Shown: piece by piece, positions 24,234-32,814 of the stretch
Position numbering within the stretch: position 1 is the stretch's first letter
How the letters are laid out: the number at the start of each line of letters is the position of its first letter
From: [Eubacterium] yurii
Lineage (GTDB): Bacteria > Bacillota > Clostridia > Peptostreptococcales > Filifactoraceae
Assembly: GCA_900167215.1 (NCBI GenBank)
Contig: FUZS01000024.1
Span: 1-33,050 of the forward strand
DNA: 33,050 nucleotides
Reading direction: 5' to 3'
Translations under genes and position numbers: made by a program
Notes under the pieces: model-generated
What the model saw: only the letters and a program-made list of their open reading frames with translations
What the model was told of the DNA's origin: nothing
Database searches by the model: none

Positions 24234-26018
24234 TTGAAGAGAAATTTAATATTATCTTTATTAATTTTCGGCATACTGTCAATGAATGCCTATGCCGATA
24301 TAAACGACGAAATAACTAAGACATATGATTCGGTAGATGTAGTAATAACTAAGACAAATGTACAAAATAAAACAAACGAACAAAAAAAAGTAAGCAACAA
24401 GGTAACTACAGATACAACTATGGTATTTGAAAATACAAACAGTCAAACAAATACCAATAATCAAACAAATCTGAACAATCAGCCAAATCTAAGTGGTCAG
24501 ACAGATTCTAATAATCCAACTAATGCGACAGATCAAACTACTTCTGATAACTTAGCTAATTCTACTGCTTCATCAACTAAGTATAACTTTTTAGAGAAGG
24601 TGGAAAATTCAAATGTTGTAGTAAAGCTTGCATCTCAAAGTAAGGAAGAATTGCAAAGTCTATATAACAGAGGATTTAGAATTTTTGAGATTACAGTTTC
24701 TCTTACAAGAGACGGACAACTTGTTTTAGCGGATAATTTTTCACAGTATTTCGAAAAATACTATGGGAAAAATATATATACACCAAGTATTGATGAATAT
24801 TTCAGTTATAAAATGCTAAATTCAAATTCTCAGATGAGCTTAGGAGATATAAACGTATTTTTAGACAGATATCCTGATGCCAGATTTATAGTCAGAACCT
24901 TTGATTATAGAAATTCAGCATTAGAAATCTTAAAAACTGCTCCTTTTAAAAATAAGAATAAGTTAGTTGTAGGGGTTACTGATTCTCTTGCAAGTAATAA
25001 ATCGCTAAACACAGCAGCAATAGTGGATTTAAAAGGAGAAGGCGATATAAAAAGTTACATTGCAAGAAATGAAGGAAAATATATAATTTTCATTTATCAA
25101 AATGTACTTCCTTCAAAAGAAGAAATAGAGATAATCAAACAGTCAGGAAACAAGATATATGAACTTAAAAAAGCTGATAATAATTCAAATGTTGACGGAT
25201 ATATTTATTCGATAGAGCAGGCTGTAAATTTAAATATTAAGACACCTCAAGCTGTTGCAACAAATTTCTACCAAAGACCTGCCATAAAAAATGACAGATT
25301 CATAGCTCATGCAGGTGGAGAATATGCAGGAATTTTGCTTACAAATGCACTTCAATCTATGAAAAACTCATACGCCAGAGGAAACAGGTTAATAGAGATA
25401 GACTTTGACTGGACGACTGACGGCAAGGCTGTACAGGTGCATGACTGGGCTACTTTCAGTAAATTAACAAATAGTGATGTATCTATAGATGGATATTATA
25501 TGAATTATGAAGAATTTAAAAATAAGAAGATGATATATTATCTGCAACAAATGTCTATTGACGATACAGCGGAGTTTTTGAAGCAACATACAGATGCTTA
25601 TGTTATTACCGATGTCAAGGAAGACAATATGAAAAGCGGTAACTTCAAGATGCTCAGTGAATTTGCTCAAGAACATCCGAGTCTTATGAACAGGATGATA
25701 CCGCAAATATACAGTACGACTGAATACGCTGCAATAAGAGATTTGGGGTATAAGAATATAATATACACTTTGTACAGGACTGAGCAAAGTGCATATAATG
25801 TATTGGAATTTGCAAAATCAAATGACTTATTTGCCGTAACTATGGACAATTATTATAGAGTATACAGTGCACTGCCTACGCTTTTGGTTCAAAACGGTCA
25901 AAGAGTTTATGTTCATACTGAAAATAATAAGGAAAAGGCAAAAAACTTCATAAACAGCGGTAAAGTATACGGTATATATTCCGACCATATATTAAGTTAT
26001 GATGAACTGAATAAATAA
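24234..26018 (+). CDS. Exported tandem glycerophosphodiester phosphodiesterase-like protein
   Basis: 594 residues from a TTG start. The signal peptide (KRNLILSLLIFGILSMNAYA) is probably cleaved after Ala21. A low-complexity Asn/Gln/Thr-rich linker spans about 70-115. A first GDPD-like half (about 120-330) has lost key residues: where the second half has Glu388-X-Asp390 and His403, it has Glu152-X-Thr154 and Asp167. The second half (about 355-594) keeps His359 in AHAGGE, Glu388, Asp390, TTDG and His403-Asp404, as in the HAGG-type branch of the family where Arg of the HRG motif is replaced. It likely hydrolyses glycerophosphodiesters or a related envelope polymer outside the cell. The repeated pattern GxRxxEIxxxxTxDGxxVxxxD shows the internal duplication. 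Confidence 0.82.
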   Translation: MKRNLILSLLIFGILSMNAYADINDEITKTYDSVDVVITKTNVQNKTNEQKKVSNKVTTDTTMVFENTNSQTNTNNQTNLNNQPNLSGQTDSNNPTNATDQTTSDNLANSTASSTKYNFLEKVENSNVVVKLASQSKEELQSLYNRGFRIFEITVSLTRDGQLVLADNFSQYFEKYYGKNIYTPSIDEYFSYKMLNSNSQMSLGDINVFLDRYPDARFIVRTFDYRNSALEILKTAPFKNKNKLVVGVTDSLASNKSLNTAAIVDLKGEGDIKSYIARNEGKYIIFIYQNVLPSKEEIEIIKQSGNKIYELKKADNNSNVDGYIYSIEQAVNLNIKTPQAVATNFYQRPAIKNDRFIAHAGGEYAGILLTNALQSMKNSYARGNRLIEIDFDWTTDGKAVQVHDWATFSKLTNSDVSIDGYYMNYEEFKNKKMIYYLQQMSIDDTAEFLKQHTDAYVITDVKEDNMKSGNFKMLSEFAQEHPSLMNRMIPQIYSTTEYAAIRDLGYKNIIYTLYRTEQSAYNVLEFAKSNDLFAVTMDNYYRVYSALPTLLVQNGQRVYVHTENNKEKAKNFINSGKVYGIYSDHILSYDELNK

Positions 26019-26034
26019 AACTGAGGAAAGAAAA

Positions 26035-27312
26035 TTGGAAAAGATTGATTTAAGAATTCTTAAAAATTATCAACAATTACCAAAAGTAAATATAAAAGCT
26101 GTAAAAGTTATGCAAGACAGAATATATTTTTTAAAATATATAAGCGACGGCAAGTACAGGCAGTATTTAGAGGGCATATACTGTTACTACGAAGCAGATG
26201 AAAAAATCATAAGAGTGGATAACGGATTTCACACAAGGGATCCCAAGAGATTTTATCTTTTTGTACCTGTATCTGATGAAGACCTGCTTTCTTTTTCAAA
26301 TATGAACTATATAGTTTTTTCCACAATAGTGCAGTATTTGGATGAAAAGGACATGGCTCATATCATACTTTACGCTATAGACGTTGAGAAAAACAGACAA
26401 TTGGAAGTATTTTCAATAAAGTATAATGTTAATGAGTTTATGTATTCCGGTTTTAGAATGTTATCTGACAGCTATGCTCTTATTGAGCTTGGAAATAAAC
26501 ATAGTGAAGAAGAAAAAGAACTGGATAAATTGTATTTAATCAATATATATGACAGTCAAATAGATGAAATTCATGATTATTATACCAAATATACTACAGG
26601 CTTTATGTGTATGGATAAAAAAAGTGAAAATTTCTATGTTGAAGAAGTTTACATGGATGAAGAACATGAGTATAGTGTGATAAATTCTGATATGTATGAG
26701 ATTAATACTCAAGAGATAGAAAGGAGTCATGTAAATCCTTTTAATAACAATATAAAAGTGTATAATTTGAAAGATTTTATAGAAAAATCGAGGCAAAAAG
26801 ACAAGAGTATAGAGCCCACTTACATTATTGATTCCTTAGGAGATAAGGGAATAATGAGAGTAATAGGAAGTACAAGAGACTACATCTATTACAAAAAGGA
26901 TTTTTACGATAAGTATTTAAGGCAGAGTGAGTACTTTGAAGACAGACTTCTCATAGGAAAGCAGGAGATTTTTGCTATTGATAAAAATACTGCTGAAATG
27001 GCAAAAATAGCAAGGATGGATATAGAAGACTGCTTCTGTTATGAGAATGATGAGCCTGTGAAAGTTTCAAAAGATAATTCAAGTATAAAAATATTTGATC
27101 TTCACGATAAAACACAGATTTATGAGTATAAGAAGATAAATTCCAACGAGAACTATTATAAATATATCTTAAATCAGTATCTCATTACTAAGGTTGAGAA
27201 TTCAAATAGGAATTTTTATAGAATCATAGATATAAAGACCGGGAAACTTGAATTTGAATGTAGAGAGGTGCAGTATTTGGACAATGTACTTTTCTATGAC
27301 GAGATAATTTAA
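26035..27312 (+). CDS. Hypothetical protein, 425 residues, unrecognised
   Basis: The start is TTG at 26035 with GAGGAAAG just upstream, 16 bases after the phosphodiesterase gene, so the two are probably co-transcribed. There is no signal peptide and no membrane segment. The protein is rich in Tyr, Asp, Glu, Lys and Ile, with many short alternating strands (for example IYFLKYISDGKYRQYLEGIYCYYEADEK split over several strands, YLFVPVSDEDL, HIILYAIDVEKN, KLYLINIYDSQIDEI, QEIFAIDKNTAEMAKI, FYRIIDIKTGKLEFE). The recurring hydrophobic-strand, turn and D-x-x-T/S-G-like pattern resembles a beta-propeller-type intracellular protein, but this is only an impression. I do not propose a function. Confidence 0.85.
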   Translation: MEKIDLRILKNYQQLPKVNIKAVKVMQDRIYFLKYISDGKYRQYLEGIYCYYEADEKIIRVDNGFHTRDPKRFYLFVPVSDEDLLSFSNMNYIVFSTIVQYLDEKDMAHIILYAIDVEKNRQLEVFSIKYNVNEFMYSGFRMLSDSYALIELGNKHSEEEKELDKLYLINIYDSQIDEIHDYYTKYTTGFMCMDKKSENFYVEEVYMDEEHEYSVINSDMYEINTQEIERSHVNPFNNNIKVYNLKDFIEKSRQKDKSIEPTYIIDSLGDKGIMRVIGSTRDYIYYKKDFYDKYLRQSEYFEDRLLIGKQEIFAIDKNTAEMAKIARMDIEDCFCYENDEPVKVSKDNSSIKIFDLHDKTQIYEYKKINSNENYYKYILNQYLITKVENSNRNFYRIIDIKTGKLEFECREVQYLDNVLFYDEII

Positions 27313-27374
27313 ATAAAAAAGAAAATAATAGTTGAATTAAAGTTAGATGTAATTAAAGATAAAAAGGAGGAGCA

Positions 27375-29660
27375 ATGTCACATAGCATTATAGGAAAGAT
27401 AATAGATGTAATATATCTATCTTTTGATAACGAATATGGCGTTGCTCTTTTTCTATCCCAAGAAGATGATGAGATAACTATTACAGGTTCTTTGGCAGGC
27501 TTGGATATAGGAGATAAAATTCAAATCACCGGCAATTATACAAAGCATAAAATATATGGAGAGCAATTCAAGGTTGAGTCCTATGTTCCGCTAAAACCGG
27601 ACAGTGTCGAAGAGATTTATGATTTTTTGTCTTCAGGAGTAATAGATGGAGTAGGGGAAAAGTATGCAAAAAAAATAATAGATGTCTTTCAAGAAAAGAC
27701 TCTTGAAGTTATAGAAAAGACTCCGGAGAAATTGCTCCAAATAGATGGGATAGGAACTAAGAAGCTGGATAAGATAATAACATCTTATCATGAGAAGATG
27801 AACTTGAAAAATGTAATTATTCAGCTTTCCAAGTTTGACCTAAGCACAAGTTTAAGTATAAAAATCTATAACACTTATCTTGAAAACACTGTAAACGTGC
27901 TTATGAATAATCCTTATAAACTATGTGAAGATATAAAAGGAATAGGATTTATAAAGGCTGATGAAATTGCAAGAAAAATAGGTATTGCGGATAATCTTGA
28001 AGAGAGAAAAATACAGGCTGCACTTTATATTTTAAACCAATCTGTCTATGAGGGGCATACATATATTAACTTGGGCAAGTTATCTTTTGAAATGAAAAAA
28101 CTTATAAACTTGGATGATGAGGAAGAAATCTTATCTGTATGCTATGACCTCTACACACAAAAGAAGATTATTATCGACGGTAGTATGGATGAGAGGGATA
28201 AGATAAAAATCTATCTCTATTCTTATGCAATGGCAGAGACTAATGTTGCTTCAAAACTTATAGAGCTACTGACTTATCAAGATGAGATAATAGAACAAAG
28301 TAAGTTAAATGATATAGTAAGTGAGAAGATAAAAAACAGCAATATACAATTATCTGACGAACAGATAGAAAGTGTATACATGGCTGTAAACAACAATATA
28401 TTGATCTTAACCGGAGGTCCCGGTACAGGAAAGACAACCACCCTTTCATTTATCATAGATGTATTTGAGGCAATAGGCAAAAAAATAAAATTATGTGCAC
28501 CTACCGGAAAAGCCTCTAAAAGGATGACACAGTCCACTAAAAAAGAGGCAAGCACCATACACAGGCTATTGGATATGGGATATAATTCCAGCCTTGAAGA
28601 AGAATTCTTTGGCAAAAATGAAGATGAGCCTATTTCTGCTGATGTAATAATTGTAGATGAGACATCAATGGTTGACATCTTGCTGATGAATAACCTCCTG
28701 TCTGCAATAAAAAAAGGCACAAGACTGATACTTGTAGGGGATAAAGATCAACTTCCCTCTGTTGGAGCAGGGAATGTGTTAAAAGACATAATAGACTCAT
28801 CACTAATACCTTGCATCACTCTCAGCAAGATTTTCAGACAGGCTATGAAGAGCAATATAATAGTAAATGCGCATAGAATTAATTCAGGGCTAATGCCACT
28901 TGCCAATCAAAAGGAAAATGACTTTTTTATCATGAGTAGAGAAAACGCTCAAGATATCCAAGATTTGATAGTGGATCTGATAACAAAGAGGTTGCCTGAG
29001 CATTACAATATAACAAAATCAGATATACAAATAATTACACCTATGAAAAAAAGAGACATAGGAACTCAAAACTTAAATAAAATTCTCCAAAATGCCCTAA
29101 ATCCTAAAAGCCCTTTAAAAAATGAATACGAGACTAAATTCAGAATTTACAGGGAAGATGATAGGGTAATCCATGTCAAAAATGACTATGAGAAAAAATG
29201 GATAGATGAATCCAAAATGGAAGGAAGCGGAATTTTTAACGGAGATACAGGAGTAATACAAAGCGTTAATCTTTCTGATAAGATACTTACTGTCTTATTT
29301 GATGATGGGAAAAAGGCAGTATATAATTTTGATGAACTTGGAGAGTTGGAACATGCTTTTGCACTTACAATACACAAGTCGCAAGGTTCAGAATATCCAT
29401 GTATAATACTTCCTATTCATCATACTGTGCCAATGTTGCTGACTCGAAAGATACTCTATACAGCCATTACCAGAGCAAAAAAACTTCTCGTTATAATAGC
29501 AACACAAAATACAATTAGAAAAATGGTGGACAATATCTTTGAAGAAGAAAGAAACAGCACACTAAAAGAAAAGTTATTGATGTTTAAAGAATTGCTCACA
29601 AGTGACGATAGTGATGATGAAGATAAAATTGATACTGAAAGTACTTTATCTGTAGATTAA
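27375..29660 (+). CDS. recD2: RecD2-type SF1B DNA helicase
   Basis: 761-residue 5'-3' helicase involved in DNA repair outside any RecBC complex. The N-terminal part carries an OB-like region and tandem helix-hairpin-helix motifs (GVIDGVGEKYAKKI, LLQIDGIGTKKLDKI, DIKGIGFIKADEIARKIG). The helicase domain has motif I TGGPGTGKTTT (about 345-355), motif II IIVDETSMVD, motif III LILVGDKDQLPSVGAG and motif IV-like SKIFRQ. It ends with motif VI around LTIHKSQGSEYP and YTAITRAKKLL. The long N-terminus and the lack of recB/recC genes separate RecD2 from RecD. AGGAGGAG precedes the ATG. Confidence 0.95.
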   Translation: MSHSIIGKIIDVIYLSFDNEYGVALFLSQEDDEITITGSLAGLDIGDKIQITGNYTKHKIYGEQFKVESYVPLKPDSVEEIYDFLSSGVIDGVGEKYAKKIIDVFQEKTLEVIEKTPEKLLQIDGIGTKKLDKIITSYHEKMNLKNVIIQLSKFDLSTSLSIKIYNTYLENTVNVLMNNPYKLCEDIKGIGFIKADEIARKIGIADNLEERKIQAALYILNQSVYEGHTYINLGKLSFEMKKLINLDDEEEILSVCYDLYTQKKIIIDGSMDERDKIKIYLYSYAMAETNVASKLIELLTYQDEIIEQSKLNDIVSEKIKNSNIQLSDEQIESVYMAVNNNILILTGGPGTGKTTTLSFIIDVFEAIGKKIKLCAPTGKASKRMTQSTKKEASTIHRLLDMGYNSSLEEEFFGKNEDEPISADVIIVDETSMVDILLMNNLLSAIKKGTRLILVGDKDQLPSVGAGNVLKDIIDSSLIPCITLSKIFRQAMKSNIIVNAHRINSGLMPLANQKENDFFIMSRENAQDIQDLIVDLITKRLPEHYNITKSDIQIITPMKKRDIGTQNLNKILQNALNPKSPLKNEYETKFRIYREDDRVIHVKNDYEKKWIDESKMEGSGIFNGDTGVIQSVNLSDKILTVLFDDGKKAVYNFDELGELEHAFALTIHKSQGSEYPCIILPIHHTVPMLLTRKILYTAITRAKKLLVIIATQNTIRKMVDNIFEEERNSTLKEKLLMFKELLTSDDSDDEDKIDTESTLSVD

Positions 29661-29713
29661 ATTTTTTTACTTAATCTTAGTGTAAGATAAGCTGTTAGAA
29701 AGAATTGATTGTT

Positions 29714-30217
29714 ATGAAATACGCTCAAATAAGAAAATATGATATAGCAAACGGAGTAGGAATAAGGACAAGTGTCTTTTTTACAGGATGTACTCACAAC
29801 TGTTTTAATTGTTTCAACAAGGATTATCAGGATTTTGCCTATGGTAAAGAATTTACTCAAAGTCAAATTGATGAAATAATAAGATATCTTAGCGAAGATG
29901 AAATTTCAGGACTTACTATCTTAGGTGGAGAGCCACTTCAGCAAGATTATAATGACATGATAAATTTTTTGACTCAGGTCAGAAAATCCACCTCAAAAAG
30001 CATATGGATATATTCAGGCTATACCTATGAAGAAATATTAAATAGTAAAGAAAAAATGGAAATTATATCTTACTGTGATGTACTTGTAGATGGAAGATAC
30101 GAGGAAAAACTTAGGAATTTGAGGCTAAAATTTAGAGGAAGCTCAAATCAGAGAGTAATAGATATTCAAAAAACTCTTAAAGAAGCAAAAATTGTAATTA
30201 TGGAAGAATTTAAATAA
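29714..30217 (+). CDS. nrdG: Anaerobic ribonucleotide reductase-activating protein NrdG
   Basis: Radical-SAM activase that installs the glycyl radical on the class III ribonucleotide reductase NrdD. The radical-SAM motif is GCTHNCFNC (CX3CX2C, Cys26, 30 and 33 from the ATG), after the usual YDIANGVGIRTSVFFTG. GGEPL and the SIWIYSGYTYEEI segment are typical. I use ATG 29714 (167 residues); a TTG three codons earlier is possible, and both have only a weak AGAAAG ribosome site. No nrdD lies beside it, whereas the two are often adjacent. It follows recD2 by 53 bases. Confidence 0.9.
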   Translation: MKYAQIRKYDIANGVGIRTSVFFTGCTHNCFNCFNKDYQDFAYGKEFTQSQIDEIIRYLSEDEISGLTILGGEPLQQDYNDMINFLTQVRKSTSKSIWIYSGYTYEEILNSKEKMEIISYCDVLVDGRYEEKLRNLRLKFRGSSNQRVIDIQKTLKEAKIVIMEEFK

Positions 30218-30299
30218 ACTTAAAATTACAGGGTTAAATGACGTCTTAGCTTAATATTAAAAATCTATTAATATTTAAAATATAAAAAACAATTGGTAC

Positions 30300-30345
30300 T
30301 TATTCTTATATCTATTTAATCTATGGATAATAGTATTATACTCTT
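30300..30345. repeat. Solitary family B terminus
   Basis: Positions 30310-30332 are identical over 23 bases to the reverse complement of the right end of the family B copy at 11065-11447. No partner end is found nearby, so this is a remnant or a solo end. The rest of the 30218-30545 gap is AT-rich and shows nothing else I recognise apart from whatever promoter serves the tRNA. Confidence 0.65.
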
Positions 30346-30545
30346 CATGTATATTATAGGCATAGGTATTATTTTAAATTACTGACACTTTATTTTATAA
30401 CTTTTTCCCAGATGTTATTTTTAGAAAATTATTGTTTTTTTTTAAGTTTTGTGTTATCCTTTATAGACATTAAATTTATGAGTTTATTAAACAAATTTTT
30501 AAATAAAACTTCTTGTACACAATTTATTATTTTGAATATTTATAT

Positions 30546-30622
30546 GCACCCATAGCTCAGCAGGATAGAGCTACAGTTTCCTAAACTGTGAGTCGGAGGT
30601 TCAAGTCCTCTTGGGTGCACCA
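30546..30622 (+). tRNA. tRNA-Arg (anticodon CCT)
   Basis: Complete cloverleaf: acceptor GCACCCA/TGGGTGC, D arm TAGCTCAGCAGGATAGAGC, anticodon stem ACAGT/ACTGT around loop TTCCTAA (anticodon CCT, reading AGG), T arm GGAGGTTCAAGTCCTC, with the 3' CCA encoded. 77 nt. Confidence 0.96.
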
Positions 30623-30631
30623 ATTAGACAG

Positions 30632-30660
30632 GAGATGTTGATAGTTCAACATCTCTTTTT
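30632..30660 (+). terminator. Intrinsic terminator after tRNA-Arg
   Basis: Perfect 10-bp stem GAGATGTTGA/TCAACATCTC, loop TAGT, then five U residues. It begins 10 bases after the CCA end. Confidence 0.92.
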
Positions 30661-31080
30661 GCATTTAATCACTTATTATCCCAATTTATGATAAGAACCA
30701 TAAAAATCCTAGTAATTTAGTATTTTTTAATATGAAATTATAAGAAAATCAGCATTAAATAAATATTGATAGATTAATTAAATTATAAAGTTAAGAGCTA
30801 AATTAAACAAGAGTATATTTATCGAAAAAACTAGGCTTAAAAGTAGTTATTTTTATTGTATTTGAAATAATAGAAATAATAGATATTTTATTTACTCAAC
30901 TTTCCCAAATAAATAATGTGGTGTAACTACTGAAATATTAACATTTATAAAAACAATAATACACAACTTGACAAAAAAATTAATTCTACTTTGTAATTTT
31001 ACATCATCTATATCATCTATATCATAATACTATAAATATTTGATTAAAATTTCTTTGTTTTTATTGATATTCCAATTAAA

Positions 31081-31146
31081 AAGCACCTATCTTGGGTATA
31101 TATGTGTAAACAAAAAAAACATATACTTCTAATTAGAAAGGTGCTT
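31081..31146 (+). promoter_or_regulatory. Hairpin masking the transposase ribosome site
   Basis: AAGCACCT (31081-31088) pairs with AGGTGCTT (31139-31146), which contains the AAAGGTG ribosome site of the ATG at 31153. An inner TATATGT/ACATATA pairing extends it. In a read-through transcript this fold would block translation of the transposase, a known type of control in insertion sequences. Confidence 0.55.
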
Positions 31147-31152
31147 ACACAT

Positions 31153-31335
31153 ATGATATCAAATATTTTCGATTTTGAAAAGAGTAGATTATCTTTTATT
31201 AATGCTTTTAGAGTTCTTAAACTTAATAAGTTGTTAAATCAGTCTAATATCACAAAAGCTAAAGGTCATAGAGCTATTGATATTTTCCTTTTCATCTTTA
31301 GCTTAGCTTTTACTAACAAGTCATTAAGGGGATTA
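31153..31335 (+). pseudogene. IS4-like transposase, N-terminal fragment
   Basis: Reads MISNIFDFEKSRLSFINAF, then LKLNKLLNQSNITKAKGHRAIDIF and LFIFSLAFTNKSLRGLL, the pattern of the N-terminal region of Firmicute IS4-type DDE transposases (KxKG ... IFxxLFxLxFTxxSxxxLL). Only about 60 residues remain; none of the catalytic DDE residues is present. The frame stays open a few codons past the junction, to 31359, in foreign sequence. A longer start at 31102 would lie inside the leader hairpin and is less likely. Confidence 0.6.
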
Positions 31336-32331
31336 CTTTGTTTTATAAATCCTATCTAATTCTTTGTCAAATAGTTCTTCTGGCGTGTTATATCCTAGTA
31401 TCTTTCTTGGCTTTGCATTTATCTTATCTGTATATTCTTCAATATTACTTTTACTGTATTTACTTATATCCTTGCCTTTTGGTATGAACATTCTCAATAA
31501 TCCGTTATGTCTCTCATTTGTCCCTCTTTCAAATGCTGAGTATGGATGGGCGTAGTAGATGCTTGTTTCTTCATATTCTTTTAGTATCTCTCTTAATCCT
31601 TGTTTTATTGATTCATTATCTTTACCCTTTACTTTCACAAATATACTGTGTCTTGTCTTCCTTTCTACTAGCTAGATGATTACTTCTCCTTTTTTCTTCT
31701 TCCCTTGTACTGTATTTCCTTCCCAATGCCCAAATTCTTGTCTTTGTTCTATATACTGCGGTCTTTGACTGATACTTGTACCATATATCTTTTTATTTTT
31801 TATCCCTATCTTATTTCTTGCTTTTCTCTTTACTTTTAGCGCTAAATCTATATTTTTTATCTGCAGTATTCCTTTTTCTATATAGTGGTATATTGTCTTG
31901 TAACTTGGTATTATTTCAAACATTCTTTGTTTTTTTGCTCTTGAGATTGTTTCGTCTACTGACCATTTTTCTTGCTTTATTGATTCTACTAAATACTCTA
32001 TAAATTCTTTACTACACTTGTGTATCTTTAGTGCTTTTCTTGATTTTTTTCTATTTTGCTCATACACTATTTGTGCCTTATCAGGAAGATATACTTCTAC
32101 TTTCTTTTTATTTTTTATCTGTATAGTAGCGCCCCTTTTTAGTTCATTGTATATTGTTGTTCTTGAGCGACCCAATACCTTAGCTATATATGCTACACTT
32201 TTACCTTCTTGGAGTAATGCGCTTATTTGTCCTCTTTGAATCCGGTCTATATGTTTGAAGCTTCTTTTACTGGCTTTTTTATTTTGCTCTTTATATTTTG
32301 ATGTTTTTATGTTACAATTTTTTTGACTCAT
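31333..32331 (-). pseudogene. IS30-family transposase, inactivated by three lesions
   Basis: Start ATG 32331 behind GGAG. The N-terminal helix-turn-helix (IDRIQRGQISALLQEGKS, YIAKVLGRSRTTIYNEL) and the DDE region up to FGHWEGNTV are readable. Lesions: (1) the first catalytic Asp of the HWExDTV motif is Asn here. (2) An in-frame TAG splits GEVII from LVERKTRHSIF. (3) The segment that should carry the second catalytic Asp (the SDNGSEF region) is gone, so LKEYEE runs straight into IYYAHPYSAFERG. The end (NGLLRMFIPKG, NTPEELFDKELDRIY) is intact. It cannot be active. Confidence 0.88.
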
Positions 32332-32393
32332 CTTGTGTTCTCCTTTAATATATGCTTGGGAACTATATTTTAACACAGAATTCAAGATGAGTC
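32325..32393 (-). promoter_or_regulatory. Hairpin over the IS30 transposase start codon
   Basis: GACTCATCTTG (32325-32335), which contains the complement of the start codon, is inverted at 32383-32393 (CAAGATGAGTC). In the minus-strand transcript the ATG and following codons would be paired. Confidence 0.55.
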
Positions 32394-32498
32394 ATTTTTT
32401 TATTTTTTTGTTCAATTTCACTATACAATGTACGAAAAATAAAAATATTGGAAAATAGGGATTTCATGAAAAAAGTAAAAAAAAAATAAAAAAATCTC

Positions 32499-32528
32499 TT
32501 GACACATAAGATAAAAATATGATATTAT
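32499..32528 (+). promoter_or_regulatory. rRNA operon promoter P1
   Basis: -35 TTGACA (32499-32504), 18-bp spacer, -10 TATTAT (32523-32528). Confidence 0.75.
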
Positions 32529-32629
32529 ATCCGAGCTGTCAACGAAACAAGATAAAAACAGAATATTTCAATACTTTTAAAAAGCATAAAAAACTTAATA
32601 AAAAAATAAAATATTTAGTCAAAAAATGC

Positions 32630-32658
32630 TTGACAAAAAAAAATAAAAAAAGTATAAT
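32630..32658 (+). promoter_or_regulatory. rRNA operon promoter P2
   Basis: Perfect consensus: TTGACA (32630-32635), 17-bp A-rich spacer, TATAAT (32653-32658), 130 bases after P1. Tandem strong promoters are normal before rRNA operons. Confidence 0.9.
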
Positions 32659-32664
32659 AAATAA

Positions 32665-32814
32665 GCTGTACCACGAAGGACTTACAAAAGTCTTAGCAAA
32701 TTGACAGTGAATAAAAATGGACAATGAAAATCGGATAGTAAACAAGACAAACCTGAAATAAGGTAAGTAAGGAATAACAACACAAAAGTCAGTGTAAGAG
32801 CTGAAGGATAAATT
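32665..32814 (+). other. rRNA leader with boxB/boxA-like antitermination region
   Basis: Transcribed leader before 16S. A hairpin AAGGACTT-AAGTCTT (32676-32694) is followed at once by AGCAAATTGACAGTG, the position and look of a boxB-boxA antitermination signal in low-GC rRNA operons. The region up to 16S also provides the pre-16S processing stem, whose other half lies outside the window. Confidence 0.5.

Larger units (their letters stand above)
30895..31335 (+). mobile_element. Truncated left end of an IS4-like element, possible parent of the C elements
   Basis: Starts CTCAACTTTCCCA, identical to 13 of 14 bases of the family C terminus. Patches of similarity to family C continue (AACATTTAT, ACTTGACA with downstream A/T tracts). 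The sequence then runs without an obvious break into a leader hairpin (31081-31146) and a transposase-like N-terminus (31153). The element is cut at about 31335, where IS30 sequence starts on the other strand. No right terminus follows. The stretch 30661-30894 upstream holds nothing I recognise. Confidence 0.55.
31333..32440 (-). mobile_element. Degenerate IS30-family insertion sequence
   Basis: Covers the IS30-type transposase remnant and its upstream region. The outer end on the right is probably near 32421-32440 (CACTATACAATGTAC) but cannot be fixed, because the opposite terminus is missing: the transposase stop codon at 31333 directly meets IS4-like sequence. The right boundary is therefore approximate. 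Confidence 0.6.

Noticed and set aside
31675-31677. TAG in the IS30 transposase as programmed read-through or pyrrolysine codon
   Set aside because: The same gene has also lost a catalytic Asp and the DNG segment, so ordinary decay is the simpler explanation. It is in frame, so it is not a programmed frameshift either.
32519-32704. Open frame of 61 codons before 16S rRNA
   Set aside because: It overlaps promoter P2 and the rRNA leader, is almost all Lys/Asn/Ile and has no ribosome site.
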